Source: Dickeya undicola (GTDB taxonomy: Bacteria; Pseudomonadota; Gammaproteobacteria; Enterobacterales; Enterobacteriaceae). From it: a DNA stretch of 64,000 nucleotides. The DNA lies in the NCBI RefSeq assembly GCF_000784735.1, contig NZ_JSYG01000024.1, forward strand, positions 1 to 64,000. Reading direction: 5' to 3'. Position 1 is the stretch's first letter. The number at the start of each line of letters is the position of its first letter. Positions 1 through 8,865 of this stretch are shown one piece after another. Below the pieces are notes generated by a model. That model searched no databases. It worked only from the letters and a program-made list of their open reading frames with translations, and was not told the origin of the DNA. A program made the position numbers and the translations under genes.

Positions 1-3
1 GTA

Positions 4-274
4 TATACCCAAAATAATTCGAGTTGCAGGACAAAACGTATTGCGTTTTGAACAACGCGAAGCGTTGGCCCTTCAGGGCAAGGCTCATGTGAGCCTTGTA
101 ACGCGGCAAGTGAGTGAATCCCGATGAGCTTACTCAGGTAAGTGATTCGGGTGAATGACAAATTGGCGTAAGCCGATTTGAACGCTGCTTGCAGCGGCCC
201 CGAAGGGGCGAGGCCCATGAAATGGGCCGAGTAACGTAGCCAACACACCTGCAACTCGAATTATTTAGGGTATA
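4..274. repeat. Expanded ERIC repeat (copy 1)
   Basis: The ends are inverted: AATAATTCGAGTTGCAGG near the left end and CCTGCAACTCGAATTATT near the right end. A degenerate ERIC centre (GTGAATCCCGATGAGCTTAC, about 114-165) is flanked by two extra hairpin-rich modules, at about 45-112 and 178-240. Standard ERIC is about 127 bp, so this 271-bp copy carries insertions. Each extra module folds as three small consecutive hairpins. Confidence 0.85.
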
Positions 275-456
275 AACGTAGATGCGTGGCGCTATATTAC
301 CGGGATTGAACCTGATGATAATCACGCACAACAGAATAGCGTTATGAATAAGGCTCATGAATGAGGGATGACTGAACAGTTTCAGGCATTCTGGATAAGG
401 TGTTGCCATCACCCCGACCTGATGCCACTCATACCGCGCACCGGTCGGGATTTTCG

Positions 457-942
457 TCAGGAAATAAATTTCACGCCTTGCTTTAATACGATGTCACATG
501 CCTTGGCTTTGACTTTTTCCGCCAGCGGCGTACTGCCCAATGTACTCAGGTTTACCTGTTTTCCCTCTCCGGTATTCAGCAGGCCGCTCAACCCTTGCAT
601 ATAATCGGTCTGCTTCTGCTGTTCCTGTTGAGAACTCAGGCCCAGTTTACTCAGCAATTGGTTTTTGACATTGTCGGTATTGGTTGCCGAAACCAGCTTC
701 TGTTTCAGGCAATATTGCAGGATACCCGCCGCATTGTTCATGCTACCCGCGCTCAGCGACTGAGTTTCGCCATTAAGCAAGCCGGTCAGCCCACTCAGGT
801 TGCCAGACGAAGCACCGTTCTGGCTTAACTGGCTGGCCGCGCTGGAAAGGGAGTCCTGCCAGCCTGCCGCCTGAGCGTAACTCGTTGCCGTCATCAGGGC
901 GGCCACACCTACGATGTTCACTGCACGTTTGATTAATGTCAT
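457..942 (-). CDS. DUF2501 (YjjA-like) exported protein
   Basis: The 161-residue protein starts with a clear Sec signal peptide (basic MTLIKR, a hydrophobic stretch, then a likely cut after AQA near residue 26). The mature part is Ser/Gln/Leu-rich and matches the DUF2501/YjjA family of small periplasmic proteins, with two cysteines (CLKQKL and KACDIVL) that could form a disulfide. The family has no firm function. It stands alone, read away from the AraC gene further right. The region 275-456 downstream shows no gene. Confidence 0.8.
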   Translation of the reverse strand: MTLIKRAVNIVGVAALMTATSYAQAAGWQDSLSSAASQLSQNGASSGNLSGLTGLLNGETQSLSAGSMNNAAGILQYCLKQKLVSATNTDNVKNQLLSKLGLSSQQEQQKQTDYMQGLSGLLNTGEGKQVNLSTLGSTPLAEKVKAKACDIVLKQGVKFIS

Positions 943-1064
943 AACACGCTTACTCTTTTAGGGTCGAAAACTACGACGCAGTATACCGTCACCGCCGTCA
1001 GGCACCATCCGATAAAACCGAAAATCACCTGAGCCGAAGGGCGATTCTGTTTTACCGCTACCGT

Positions 1065-1964
1065 TTAGTTTCGATCAAATGGAACATAATATTCCACTTC
1101 AAAGTAATCTTTATCTATCCCGCCTTGTGAATCTTTCCTACAGCGGATGATTTCCAGATCGCAGCCGTTCATCCGGGTATAAGACCGACCGGGTAAAATA
1201 TGATGGTAAATCGTTTTCAGAAACGATGTATATCCCTCCACATCCCCGGAAAACAGAAAGCGCAAATAGCGTTCCGTTTCGGCCGATGTCGCTGTGGAAT
1301 AATGACCAGCGTCAACGTGATGATACGGTTCGGCAGCGCTAATATGATATTCCATTCTCACATGGCGATTAACCCGGTTCGCGTCGGGAATAAAGGTTGA
1401 AAAAGAATAAATAACCCCTTCCTGACCATCATATCGACGGAGGGTCTGCTCCCATAATTTTATTTTTTGTGGAATACCGCTTGCCGAAATAAAGTCATCA
1501 ATACTTTGGGTATGCTCAAAAAAGCAGGTATTAGCCGGTCTGGCGGGCAAATCCACCACTTCGGGAATCGGCAGCCAATCCACGCTCGCGTCTAATGACG
1601 GTTGCAGGCCGGAGAAATTCCACCGTACGTCTTTACGATAATGTCCAGGCGACATCCCAAAATGTTTTTTAAAGGTACGGGTAAATGACTGCTGGGAATC
1701 AAAACAGTAACGTAACGCCACGTCCTGAATGGTTTGATTGGTCAGCTTTAACTCGACCGCTGCTCTGCTCAACCGTCGGCTGCGAATATACGACCCCAGC
1801 GAAACACCGGTTTCCTTCTTGAAGATACGCTGCAAATGCCATTTGCTGTAGCCCGACTTCGCGGTGACGTCATTGATCATCAGCGGGCTTTCGAGATGGT
1901 TCTCTATCCAGCCAATTAGATCGACGGTAAATCTCATCATGGACGGCATCGTTGATAACATCAT
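1065..1964 (-). CDS. Rob-like AraC-family regulator with GyrI-like effector domain
   Basis: The 299-residue protein has an N-terminal double helix-turn-helix of the MarA/SoxS/Rob type (about residues 15-110). Recognisable segments are SGYSKWHLQRIFKKETG and FDSQQSFTRTFKKHFGMSPG, close to E. coli Rob. The C-terminal half (about 130-299) fits the GyrI-like ligand-binding fold. Such proteins activate efflux and stress genes on ligand binding. It lies 93 bp from the emrB stop on the same strand, next to a drug-efflux operon, which suits an antibiotic or xenobiotic response (inference). The start is uncertain because several in-frame ATGs lie in the first 10 codons. Confidence 0.82.
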   Translation of the reverse strand: MMLSTMPSMMRFTVDLIGWIENHLESPLMINDVTAKSGYSKWHLQRIFKKETGVSLGSYIRSRRLSRAAVELKLTNQTIQDVALRYCFDSQQSFTRTFKKHFGMSPGHYRKDVRWNFSGLQPSLDASVDWLPIPEVVDLPARPANTCFFEHTQSIDDFISASGIPQKIKLWEQTLRRYDGQEGVIYSFSTFIPDANRVNRHVRMEYHISAAEPYHHVDAGHYSTATSAETERYLRFLFSGDVEGYTSFLKTIYHHILPGRSYTRMNGCDLEIIRCRKDSQGGIDKDYFEVEYYVPFDRN

Positions 1965-2057
1965 GGCTGAACCCCCTGGCTGACATCAGAAACATTGAAA
2001 TACGCGCCGATCACACACTGGCATCGGCATCACTTCACTCATCGACCGCATCGCGGG

Positions 2058-3602
2058 CTAATGCCCGGCAGCAGCCGGTCCTGTTTTGGTAAACGGCGGC
2101 CTGGCGAACCAGATGATCACCACCAGCCCCATAAACCCCCAACCCAGTAGATGGAAATAATCAATGGTGGATGCCATCCACGCCTGCTGTTGCACGGTTC
2201 TGTCCAACTGTGCCAACGTGGTCTGACTGATACCGCCCATTCGATTGAGGTAATCCACCGCCGCCGGGTTGTAGACGGAGACGCTTTCGCTCAGCACCGC
2301 ATGGTGATAAATCTCGCGATGCGACCAGATCCAGGTGGTGAGCGACGACGCAAAACTGCCGCCCAACACACGCAGAAAGGTCGCCAGTCCGGAACCTTCC
2401 GCCACATCCTTGCCGTGCAGACTCGACAGTAAAATGGAGGTCAGCGGCACAAAGAAAAACGCCACGCCAATCCCCATAAACAGCTGTACGCCAGCCACCG
2501 TAATAAAGTCGACGTCGATGGTGAACTGGGCGCGCATCAGGCACGACAACCCCATAATCACAAACGACAACGTAGCGAGCAGGCGCAAATCGACCCGGTT
2601 GCCATAGCGGCCGATAATCGGTGTGAGTAACATCGGCAACATCCCCATCGGCGCGGCCGCCAGCCCTGCCCAGGTCGAGGTGTATCCCATCCAGGTTTGC
2701 AGCCACTGGGGCAAAATCACATTGATGGCGAAAAACGCGGCGTAGCCGAACATCAGCGACAGTGTGCCGATAGTGAAATTCCGATCGGCAAACAACCGCA
2801 GGTTGACCAGAGGCTCACGTTCCCCCAGTTCCCAAATCACAAAAGACACCAGCGCGATGACGGAAATCACTGACATCGTGACGATATCCGAGGAGGCAAA
2901 CCAGTCCAGGTCGTTGCCTTTATCCAGCACCACCTGCAACAGGCCGACACCGAGAACCAGCAGGCCGATGCCGACGTAATCGACACGGGCGCGCACCGTC
3001 GAGTCCTGCCAGTCGCGCAGTTGCACCATCACGACCCCAGCAGCAAACAGACCAATCGGTACGTTGATATAAAAAATCCACGGCCAGGCATAATTGTCGG
3101 TGATCCAGCCGCCGGTAATCGGCCCGACAATCGGCCCCACCACGGTCACCATCGCCAGTAACGCCAGCGCCATGTTGCGGCGCGATGGTGGGAAAATCAT
3201 CAGCAGCAACGTCTGACACATGGGGTACATCGGACCGGCGAAAAAGCCCTGCAAGGCCCGGAACACGATCAGTTCCGTCATGCTGCGCGAGAAGCCGCAC
3301 AGAAAAGAGGCCAGGCTGAACAACAACACCGAAACGATAAACAACCGCCGCTGACCGACGATGCGCGACAGCCAACCCGTCAGTGGCAGAGCGATGGCGT
3401 TGCACACGGCGAACGACGTAATTACCCACGTGCTCTGATCCGAACTGACGCCGAGGTTACCGGCTATCGTCGGCAACGACACGTTAGCGATGGTGGAATC
3501 CAGTACCTGCATGAAGGTCGCCAGCGAGATCGCCAGCGTTGCCAGACCCGGATTCGGCGGTGTAAAGGCGGCTTTATCGTTCATCACCGGCACCTTAGCC
3601 AC
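2058..3602 (-). CDS. emrB: EmrB-like DHA2 MFS multidrug efflux permease
   Basis: The 514-residue protein has about 14 hydrophobic segments, the DHA2 layout. Near residues 30-50 it carries the motif around LDSTIANVSLPTIAG, typical of EmrB-type transporters. It would export hydrophobic drugs or uncouplers across the inner membrane with proton antiport, working with the adjacent EmrA adaptor and an outer-membrane TolC channel not present here. Its start overlaps the emrA stop by 8 nt, which indicates translational coupling. It is the last gene of a marR-emrA-emrB operon. Confidence 0.9.
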   Translation of the reverse strand: MAKVPVMNDKAAFTPPNPGLATLAISLATFMQVLDSTIANVSLPTIAGNLGVSSDQSTWVITSFAVCNAIALPLTGWLSRIVGQRRLFIVSVLLFSLASFLCGFSRSMTELIVFRALQGFFAGPMYPMCQTLLLMIFPPSRRNMALALLAMVTVVGPIVGPITGGWITDNYAWPWIFYINVPIGLFAAGVVMVQLRDWQDSTVRARVDYVGIGLLVLGVGLLQVVLDKGNDLDWFASSDIVTMSVISVIALVSFVIWELGEREPLVNLRLFADRNFTIGTLSLMFGYAAFFAINVILPQWLQTWMGYTSTWAGLAAAPMGMLPMLLTPIIGRYGNRVDLRLLATLSFVIMGLSCLMRAQFTIDVDFITVAGVQLFMGIGVAFFFVPLTSILLSSLHGKDVAEGSGLATFLRVLGGSFASSLTTWIWSHREIYHHAVLSESVSVYNPAAVDYLNRMGGISQTTLAQLDRTVQQQAWMASTIDYFHLLGWGFMGLVVIIWFARPPFTKTGPAAAGH

Positions 3603-4773
3603 GCGAGTTCGTCAACGACGGGCTGTTGTCGTGAAGAATTTTCGCCACCAGCTTATCGGCCTGCTGAAGTGGTTCGTCGTACACATCGGTGCGATAGCGT
3701 GGTGCGCGGTGTGGTGCCTCCGGCAGCAGTTCGCCCTGAGTGCTGTGCAGATCCACACGAGCCAGCATCGACAAGCCGATACGCAACGGCCGCTGCTTCA
3801 ATCCTTCCGGGTCCAGCGCGATACGCACCGGCAGACGCTGGACGATCTTAATCCAGTTGCCGCTGGCGTTCTGCGCCGGTAGCAGGGAGAACGCGCTGCC
3901 GGTGCCGATACCCAGGCTTTCGATGGTGCCGTGATATACCGTTTTGTCACCATAGATATCCGCCGTCAGGGTCACCGGCTGCCCCAGCCGCATTTGCAGC
4001 ATCTGGCTTTCCTTGAAATTGGCATCCACCCAGACCTGATCAAGCGGCACGATTGTCATCAGGGTCGCACCGGCGCTGACGCGCATTCCAACCTGCACCG
4101 CACGCTTGGCGACATAGCCGCTGACCGGTGCGACGATGGCGCTACGCGCCCAGTCCAGATACTTACTGCGCAAATCCGCCACCGCGTTTTTAATGTCAGG
4201 ATGGTCGTCCAGCACGGTGTTATCCACCATCGCCTGATTGGTACGCAGGGCTTGTTCCGCCGCATCCAGCGCGGTACGGGCGCTGTTGACCGCATCCTGA
4301 TAATGCGCCAGATCCTCAGCAGAAATCGCCCCTTTCGCCACCAGCCCTTTGCGGCGGTTATAGTCGCCAATCGCCTGTTGCAACGCTACCTGTCTGGACG
4401 CGACCTGCGCCTGATAGTTATCAACGGTGCTATACAGGCCGCGCACCTGGCGCACGGCGCTAGCCAGTTGCGCTTCCGATTGCTGCAACGCGATGAGGGT
4501 ATCGCTTGGGCTGAGTTGCACCAGCAACTGCCCTTTTTCCACATAATCGCCGTCGTCCACACTGATCTGGGTGACGGTGCCGCCGACCTGCGGCGTCAGC
4601 GTAATCAGGTTACCGCTCACATAGGCGTTATCGGTCGTTTCGTAAAAGCGCAGGTAAAGCTGGTAATAGGCAGCACCGCCTGCCGCAGCCAGCAGTAACA
4701 CCAGCAGCAGGATGGCAAATTGACGTTTACGGCGGCCGTTGCGCGGCACCGGTGGCGTGGAGGTGGTATCCAT
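3595..4773 (-). CDS. emrA: EmrA-like HlyD/membrane-fusion adaptor
   Basis: The 392-residue protein has one N-terminal membrane anchor (FAILLLVLLLAAAGGAAYY), then a biotinyl-lipoyl half (TPQVGGTVTQISVDDGDYVEKGQLL), a coiled-coil hairpin (about 95-200) and the second lipoyl half (APVSGYVAKRAVQVGMRVSAG). This is the standard HlyD/EmrA arrangement. It should link the EmrB permease to TolC across the periplasm. It sits between the MarR regulator (17 nt gap) and emrB (8 nt overlap), so the three are one operon. Confidence 0.9.
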   Translation of the reverse strand: MDTTSTPPVPRNGRRKRQFAILLLVLLLAAAGGAAYYQLYLRFYETTDNAYVSGNLITLTPQVGGTVTQISVDDGDYVEKGQLLVQLSPSDTLIALQQSEAQLASAVRQVRGLYSTVDNYQAQVASRQVALQQAIGDYNRRKGLVAKGAISAEDLAHYQDAVNSARTALDAAEQALRTNQAMVDNTVLDDHPDIKNAVADLRSKYLDWARSAIVAPVSGYVAKRAVQVGMRVSAGATLMTIVPLDQVWVDANFKESQMLQMRLGQPVTLTADIYGDKTVYHGTIESLGIGTGSAFSLLPAQNASGNWIKIVQRLPVRIALDPEGLKQRPLRIGLSMLARVDLHSTQGELLPEAPHRAPRYRTDVYDEPLQQADKLVAKILHDNSPSLTNSRG

Positions 4774-4790
4774 GTAAGTCGTGACCTTTA

Positions 4791-5261
4791 TTATTTTGGA
4801 TAGGTTAAATGGGGGGCATAACGCGCTATCACGTCATCCGGCAACATTTTGGTCAGCAGTTGCATCAGTTGCTCTACATCCTGATGCGTCAGGCGTTCAG
4901 TGGTTTGCGCCAGCACAACGTGCATCCCTTCCTGCTCGAAATGCTGGCAGATCGCCTGCCCTTTTTCGGTCAGCGCCAGAATTACCTGACGTTTGTCACA
5001 GGGATGAGGCTGCCGCAAAATCAGTTCCCGCTTCACCATCCGCTCAATCATGCGGCTGAGCGCGCCGCCATCCATCATTACGTTCTTGCTCAAATCCACC
5101 GGGCTGGTGAAGCCTTTATAGATACTGATCAAGACCTTGAATTGAGACGCGGTGATGTCGCTGTCAGCAAAATAGTCATTCAGCAGGTTATCTTTGAACT
5201 GGTTTGCCAGGTGGATCAGCAAGCCAATCGGATAAAGCGTTTTATAACTGGTGTTGTTCAT
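4791..5261 (-). CDS. MarR-family regulator of the emrAB operon
   Basis: The 156-residue protein has the MarR winged helix. ITASQFKVLISIYKG is followed by the recognition region GGALSRMIERMVKRELILRQPHPCDKRQVILALTEKG, with the DKR(Q) wing signature. MarR proteins are dimeric repressors released by small ligands. As the first gene of the operon, with a long perfect palindrome 12 nt upstream of its ATG, it most likely represses itself and emrAB. It plays the role of EmrR/MprA, though I cannot say it is an orthologue. Confidence 0.88.
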   Translation of the reverse strand: MNNTSYKTLYPIGLLIHLANQFKDNLLNDYFADSDITASQFKVLISIYKGFTSPVDLSKNVMMDGGALSRMIERMVKRELILRQPHPCDKRQVILALTEKGQAICQHFEQEGMHVVLAQTTERLTHQDVEQLMQLLTKMLPDDVIARYAPHLTYPK

Positions 5262-5273
5262 GACACATAAACC

Positions 5274-5313
5274 TGACTAGGCATTAATTGAAAAAGAAAT
5301 TAATGCCTAGTCA
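5274..5313. promoter_or_regulatory. Putative MarR operator in the emr promoter
   Basis: TGACTAGGCATTAATT is followed by an 8-nt spacer and its exact reverse complement, giving 16-bp perfect arms. It begins 12 bp upstream of the marR ATG. On the minus strand it contains a -35-like TTGACT at its outer edge, so a bound dimer would cover the promoter. It also could form a strong hairpin in the mRNA leader. Confidence 0.72.
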
Positions 5314-5457
5314 ACAAAATGTCAATATCAATTCTCATTCACACCATTAACCTGACAAAACACAGCACCCACGAGGTATATCGAAACCCGTGATAGCGGG
5401 CGATGATGCGCTGGCGTAGAGAAGTTGAATCGATGTGGGTGCCCCCGCCATCCTGTG

Positions 5458-6219
5458 TTAGCGGAATGTCATGACGGCTTGCAGCAGCGATTGTGAGTAT
5501 GGATGGGAAACCGTGGATAAATCGTTAACGGCGCAGGCTTCCACGATTTCGCCCTCGCGGAAAAAAATCACGTTATTGCACAGGTACGCCGCCGCCTGAA
5601 TATCATGCGTAATAAACAGGCAGGAAAGGTTAAACCGCTTTTTCAGGTCGATGAGCAGATCCAGAATCTGCACTTGTGAGGACACATCCAGCGCGCTGAT
5701 GGCTTCATCCAGAATCAACAGTTGTGGATGTGTCGCCACCGCCCGGCAAATACAGACGCGCTGGATCTGGCCGCCCGACAGTTCATGGACATAACGCCCG
5801 CTGAATGCCGACGATAACCCGGCCAGTGCCAATAATTCGATTATCCGCTGATCCCGCTCGGCCCGGCGGAGGGTTTTCTGCAGCATCAGCGGTTCGGACA
5901 ACGCCTGATACACCGTCATTAGCGGGTTAATCGACGACGTATAATCCTGAAACACGGCACTCATGCGGTGCCTTCTGTTTTCGGGGCAAAAAACCGGTTC
6001 ACCCGCCAATAATATCTCCCCCCGGTCGGGCCGCTCCAGCCCGCTAATCAGCCGGGCCAGCGTACTTTTTCCGCCGCCGCTTTCGCCGATAATGCCGAGA
6101 CAATCGCCGTGCTCAAGCGAGAATGAGACGTTCTTTATCACCGTGCGTTGTCTTTTCGAGAAAAACGACCCGCGGTTTTCCCAATAGTGTTTTTCAACCT
6201 GCCGAACCTCAAGCAACAT
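5458..6219 (-). CDS. nikE: NikE/DppF-like ABC transporter ATPase
   Basis: The 253-residue ABC ATPase has Walker A (GESGGGKST), signature (LSGGQIQR) and Walker B (LLILDEAISALD) followed by the H-loop (ITHD). It belongs to the nickel/dipeptide importer class, where two different ATPases pair. It starts 3 nt after the preceding nikD-like gene and is last in the operon. It lacks the long OppF/DppF C-terminal extension, as NikE does. The substrate is not shown by this subunit. Confidence 0.85.
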   Translation of the reverse strand: MLLEVRQVEKHYWENRGSFFSKRQRTVIKNVSFSLEHGDCLGIIGESGGGKSTLARLISGLERPDRGEILLAGEPVFCPENRRHRMSAVFQDYTSSINPLMTVYQALSEPLMLQKTLRRAERDQRIIELLALAGLSSAFSGRYVHELSGGQIQRVCICRAVATHPQLLILDEAISALDVSSQVQILDLLIDLKKRFNLSCLFITHDIQAAAYLCNNVIFFREGEIVEACAVNDLSTVSHPYSQSLLQAVMTFR

Positions 6220-6222
6220 GCG

Positions 6223-7035
6223 TCATTTCCCCATGACCTGATGGAACGCCGCACTTAAGCGTCTGCGGGTATCAATCAGGCTGCGCGTATAATCCTGTTC
6301 GGGGTGGGTGAATACCCGTTCGGTTTCCCCCTGCTCAACGATCCGGCCGTCTTTCATCACCACCACATACTGCGCCAGCGCCCTGACCAGCGCCAGGTCA
6401 TGAGAGGCGAACAGCATGGTGCTATGGCTGTTTTTTTGCAGGTGGATAAACTGCTGCACGATGTGATACTGGGTCATGCTGTCAAGCGAGCTGGTCGGTT
6501 CATCCGCAATAATCAACGCCGGTTGCGATGCCAGCGCGATGGCGATCATCACGCGTTGCAGCATCCCGCCGGACAGCTGATGGGGGTATTTAGCCAGCAA
6601 TTCGGTCGCATCACGCAGCCCGACGTTTTCCAGCATCGCTTTCGCTCGGGCCCGGCGCTGGGCGCGCGTTAACGCGGTATGCTGCTTCAGGGTTTCATCA
6701 AGATGGTTGCCTACCGTATACAGCGGATCAAACGCGCTGACGGCATCCTGCATGATCAGCGCTATCTGTTTGCCGCGAATGGTCAGCCACGTTTTGGACG
6801 AGAGCTGTTGCAAATCGCAACCGCGGAAAACCGTTTCGCCACTGACGCGCAGCCAGGGCGGCAATAAGCCGAGTACGCTTCGGCATAACAGGCTTTTTCC
6901 GCCCCCACTCTCCCCCACGACCGCCGTACAGCAGCGTTCATGCAACGTTAGGGTAATATCGTTGAGTAAGACGCGGTTTTTTCGCGTATCGGCAACCGAA
7001 AGCCGGTTTATCTCCAGCACTACCGGCGGCGTCAT
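6223..7035 (-). CDS. nikD: NikD/DppD-like ABC transporter ATPase
   Basis: The 270-residue protein has Walker A (GESGGGKS), signature (LSGGMLQR), Walker B ([12 protein letters not shown]) and H-loop (ASHD). The Q-loop sits in [17 protein letters not shown], typical of the NikD branch. The start ATG overlaps the nikC stop by 4 nt, so the two are coupled. It should form the ATPase heterodimer with the next gene product under the NikB/NikC permease pair. Confidence 0.86.
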   Translation of the reverse strand: MTPPVVLEINRLSVADTRKNRVLLNDITLTLHERCCTAVVGESGGGKSLLCRSVLGLLPPWLRVSGETVFRGCDLQQLSSKTWLTIRGKQIALIMQDAVSAFDPLYTVGNHLDETLKQHTALTRAQRRARAKAMLENVGLRDATELLAKYPHQLSGGMLQRVMIAIALASQPALIIADEPTSSLDSMTQYHIVQQFIHLQKNSHSTMLFASHDLALVRALAQYVVVMKDGRIVEQGETERVFTHPEQDYTRSLIDTRRRLSAAFHQVMGK

Positions 7036-7898
7036 TGTGACTGACTCTTCATCGCGTCTTCGCGGCTGACATGCCCGGCGGGGTCGAGCGCGTCACGCAA
7101 AAAATCGCCGACCACATGGCAGGCGGCAACCACCACAGCAATGGCGATGCCTGCGGGCAACATTTGTGTCGGGTGGGTCAGCATGACGTTTTTCGCCTCG
7201 CTGAGCATATTGCCCCACTCCGGCAGCGGCGGCTGAGCACCCAGCCCGAGAAAAGAGAGCGCGGAGATCATCAGTATCACGCTACCAATATCCGCAGAAG
7301 CCAAAATAACCAGGTCGGCGGCGGCGGCCGGTAATAAGTGCCTGCGCATGACATAGGCGGAAGGGGCGGCAATAACACGCACGTAATTGACATAGTTTTT
7401 ACTGCCGTGCCGTAGCGTCATCCCTCTGACCATCCGCGCATACCAGGCCCACTTCGCCAGCACCACCGCCAGAAGGATATTTTGCATCCCCGGCCCGATA
7501 ATCCCCACAATGGCGAAAATCATCACCTCACCGGGGAAAGAGAGCATGGCGTCGCACGCACGCATTAAGAATCCGTCGATTCTGCCTTTACAGTAACCGG
7601 CGATCAGGCCGATGATGGCCCCGGCCAGCACGGTCAGCATCATGGCTGCCAGGCTATAAAACACCGTGGTTCTCACGCCAAAGACCAGACGTGAAAACAC
7701 ACAGCGGCCCAGATTATCCGTGCCGAGCGGATAGAGCAGGCTGGCACCCTGATACTTATGCCTGACCGACGTCAACGCCGGATCATGCGGAGCGATGTAC
7801 GGCGCGAAGACACCGAAAATCAACACCGTCAGCAGCAACAGACCACACAGCAAAGCCAGTCGATCCTGCGTTATTTTTTTTCCGCGCTTCCACGCCAT
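7032..7898 (-). CDS. nikC: NikC/DppC-like ABC permease
   Basis: The 288-residue inner-membrane protein has an N-terminal membrane segment (LALLCGLLLLTVLIFGVFAPY). GTDNLGRCVFSRLVFG follows, which is the hallmark of the OppC/NikC class, then five further hydrophobic segments with the EAA loop near SADIGSVILMISALSFLGLG. It overlaps nikD by 4 nt and follows nikB by 2 nt. It forms the translocation pore together with the NikB-like subunit. Confidence 0.87.
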   Translation of the reverse strand: MAWKRGKKITQDRLALLCGLLLLTVLIFGVFAPYIAPHDPALTSVRHKYQGASLLYPLGTDNLGRCVFSRLVFGVRTTVFYSLAAMMLTVLAGAIIGLIAGYCKGRIDGFLMRACDAMLSFPGEVMIFAIVGIIGPGMQNILLAVVLAKWAWYARMVRGMTLRHGSKNYVNYVRVIAAPSAYVMRRHLLPAAAADLVILASADIGSVILMISALSFLGLGAQPPLPEWGNMLSEAKNVMLTHPTQMLPAGIAIAVVVAACHVVGDFLRDALDPAGHVSREDAMKSQSQ

Positions 7899-7900
7899 GA

Positions 7901-8833
7901 TCAGCGTTCTCCCCTGATGCGCGGGTCAAGCCTGACCTGCAACACGTCGGTCAAAAAGTTAAACCCCAGGAACAGCAACGCCATCAGCAACATGTAGGCT
8001 TGAATCATCGGATAGTCACGATTGAAGATAGCGGAAAGACACAAGCGGCCGACGCCGGGCCAGGCAAAGATGTTTTCGATCACCACCGTACCGGCAATGA
8101 GTTTGGGAATGCTCATGCCTATCGCCACCAACGCGGCGTGCAGCGAGTTCACCAGCACGTGCTTAACGATAATCAGCGGCGCAGGCAGCCCTCTTGCTCT
8201 GGCGTACCACACGTAGTTTTGCTGCAAATTGCCGATCATACTGCCCCTGATCAGGCGGATATAGGTGCCGATGTACCCCAGCATCAACGTGCATGACGGC
8301 AAAATGACCGACCGTTCTTCCTGCATACCACCGACGGGAAACAGGTCCATGTGAACCGCCAGTCCCCACAGCAACAGCAAACCAATCCAGTAATTGGGGA
8401 TGGCGACCGTCAGAAAAACCACGCAGCGAACCACGTTATCGAACATTGTGTTTTCGGTTACCGCGCAGGTGATACCCAACGTCAGCGACAACGTGACGAT
8501 CATCAGCAGCGACACCGCGGCCAGATACAGCGTGGCGGGCAGCGCCTGCATAAACTCATGCCACACCGGCTGCCGGGTGATGAACGACGTGCCGAAATCA
8601 AGGTGCAACACCCGCCAAAGCCATAATAAATAACGCTGGAGAAAAGGCCGATCCAGCCCTAACTCATGACGCATCAGTTGCACCGCCGCGTCGGTCGGCA
8701 CGATCTCGTTCACACGCAAGGCCACTTCAGCCGGGTCGGAAGGTGCCAGGTTCAGCAGCGAAAAAGCCAGAAACGACATCACCACGGCCAGCGGCACCGT
8801 CATCATTAGTCGCTTGATGAAATAAGCACGCAT
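7901..8833 (-). CDS. nikB: NikB/DppB-like ABC permease
   Basis: The 310-residue inner-membrane protein starts MRAYFIKRLMMTVPLAVVMS, the usual OppB/NikB opening. The early periplasmic region (LNLAPSDPAEVALRV) and the EAA loop region near ISIPKLIAGTVVIENIFAWPG also fit the class. It has about six membrane segments and pairs with the next gene product. The gene follows the binding-protein gene by 32 nt. Confidence 0.87.
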   Translation of the reverse strand: MRAYFIKRLMMTVPLAVVMSFLAFSLLNLAPSDPAEVALRVNEIVPTDAAVQLMRHELGLDRPFLQRYLLWLWRVLHLDFGTSFITRQPVWHEFMQALPATLYLAAVSLLMIVTLSLTLGITCAVTENTMFDNVVRCVVFLTVAIPNYWIGLLLLWGLAVHMDLFPVGGMQEERSVILPSCTLMLGYIGTYIRLIRGSMIGNLQQNYVWYARARGLPAPLIIVKHVLVNSLHAALVAIGMSIPKLIAGTVVIENIFAWPGVGRLCLSAIFNRDYPMIQAYMLLMALLFLGFNFLTDVLQVRLDPRIRGER

Positions 8834-8865
8834 CCGCTTCCTTCTCCTCCGCCGGTCCCCGCCCT

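Noticed and set aside
5365-5442. Inverted GCACCCAC/GTGGGTGC arms downstream of the nik-like operon
   Set aside because: The arms are 62 nt apart with little pairing between them and no T-run; too weak to call a terminator.
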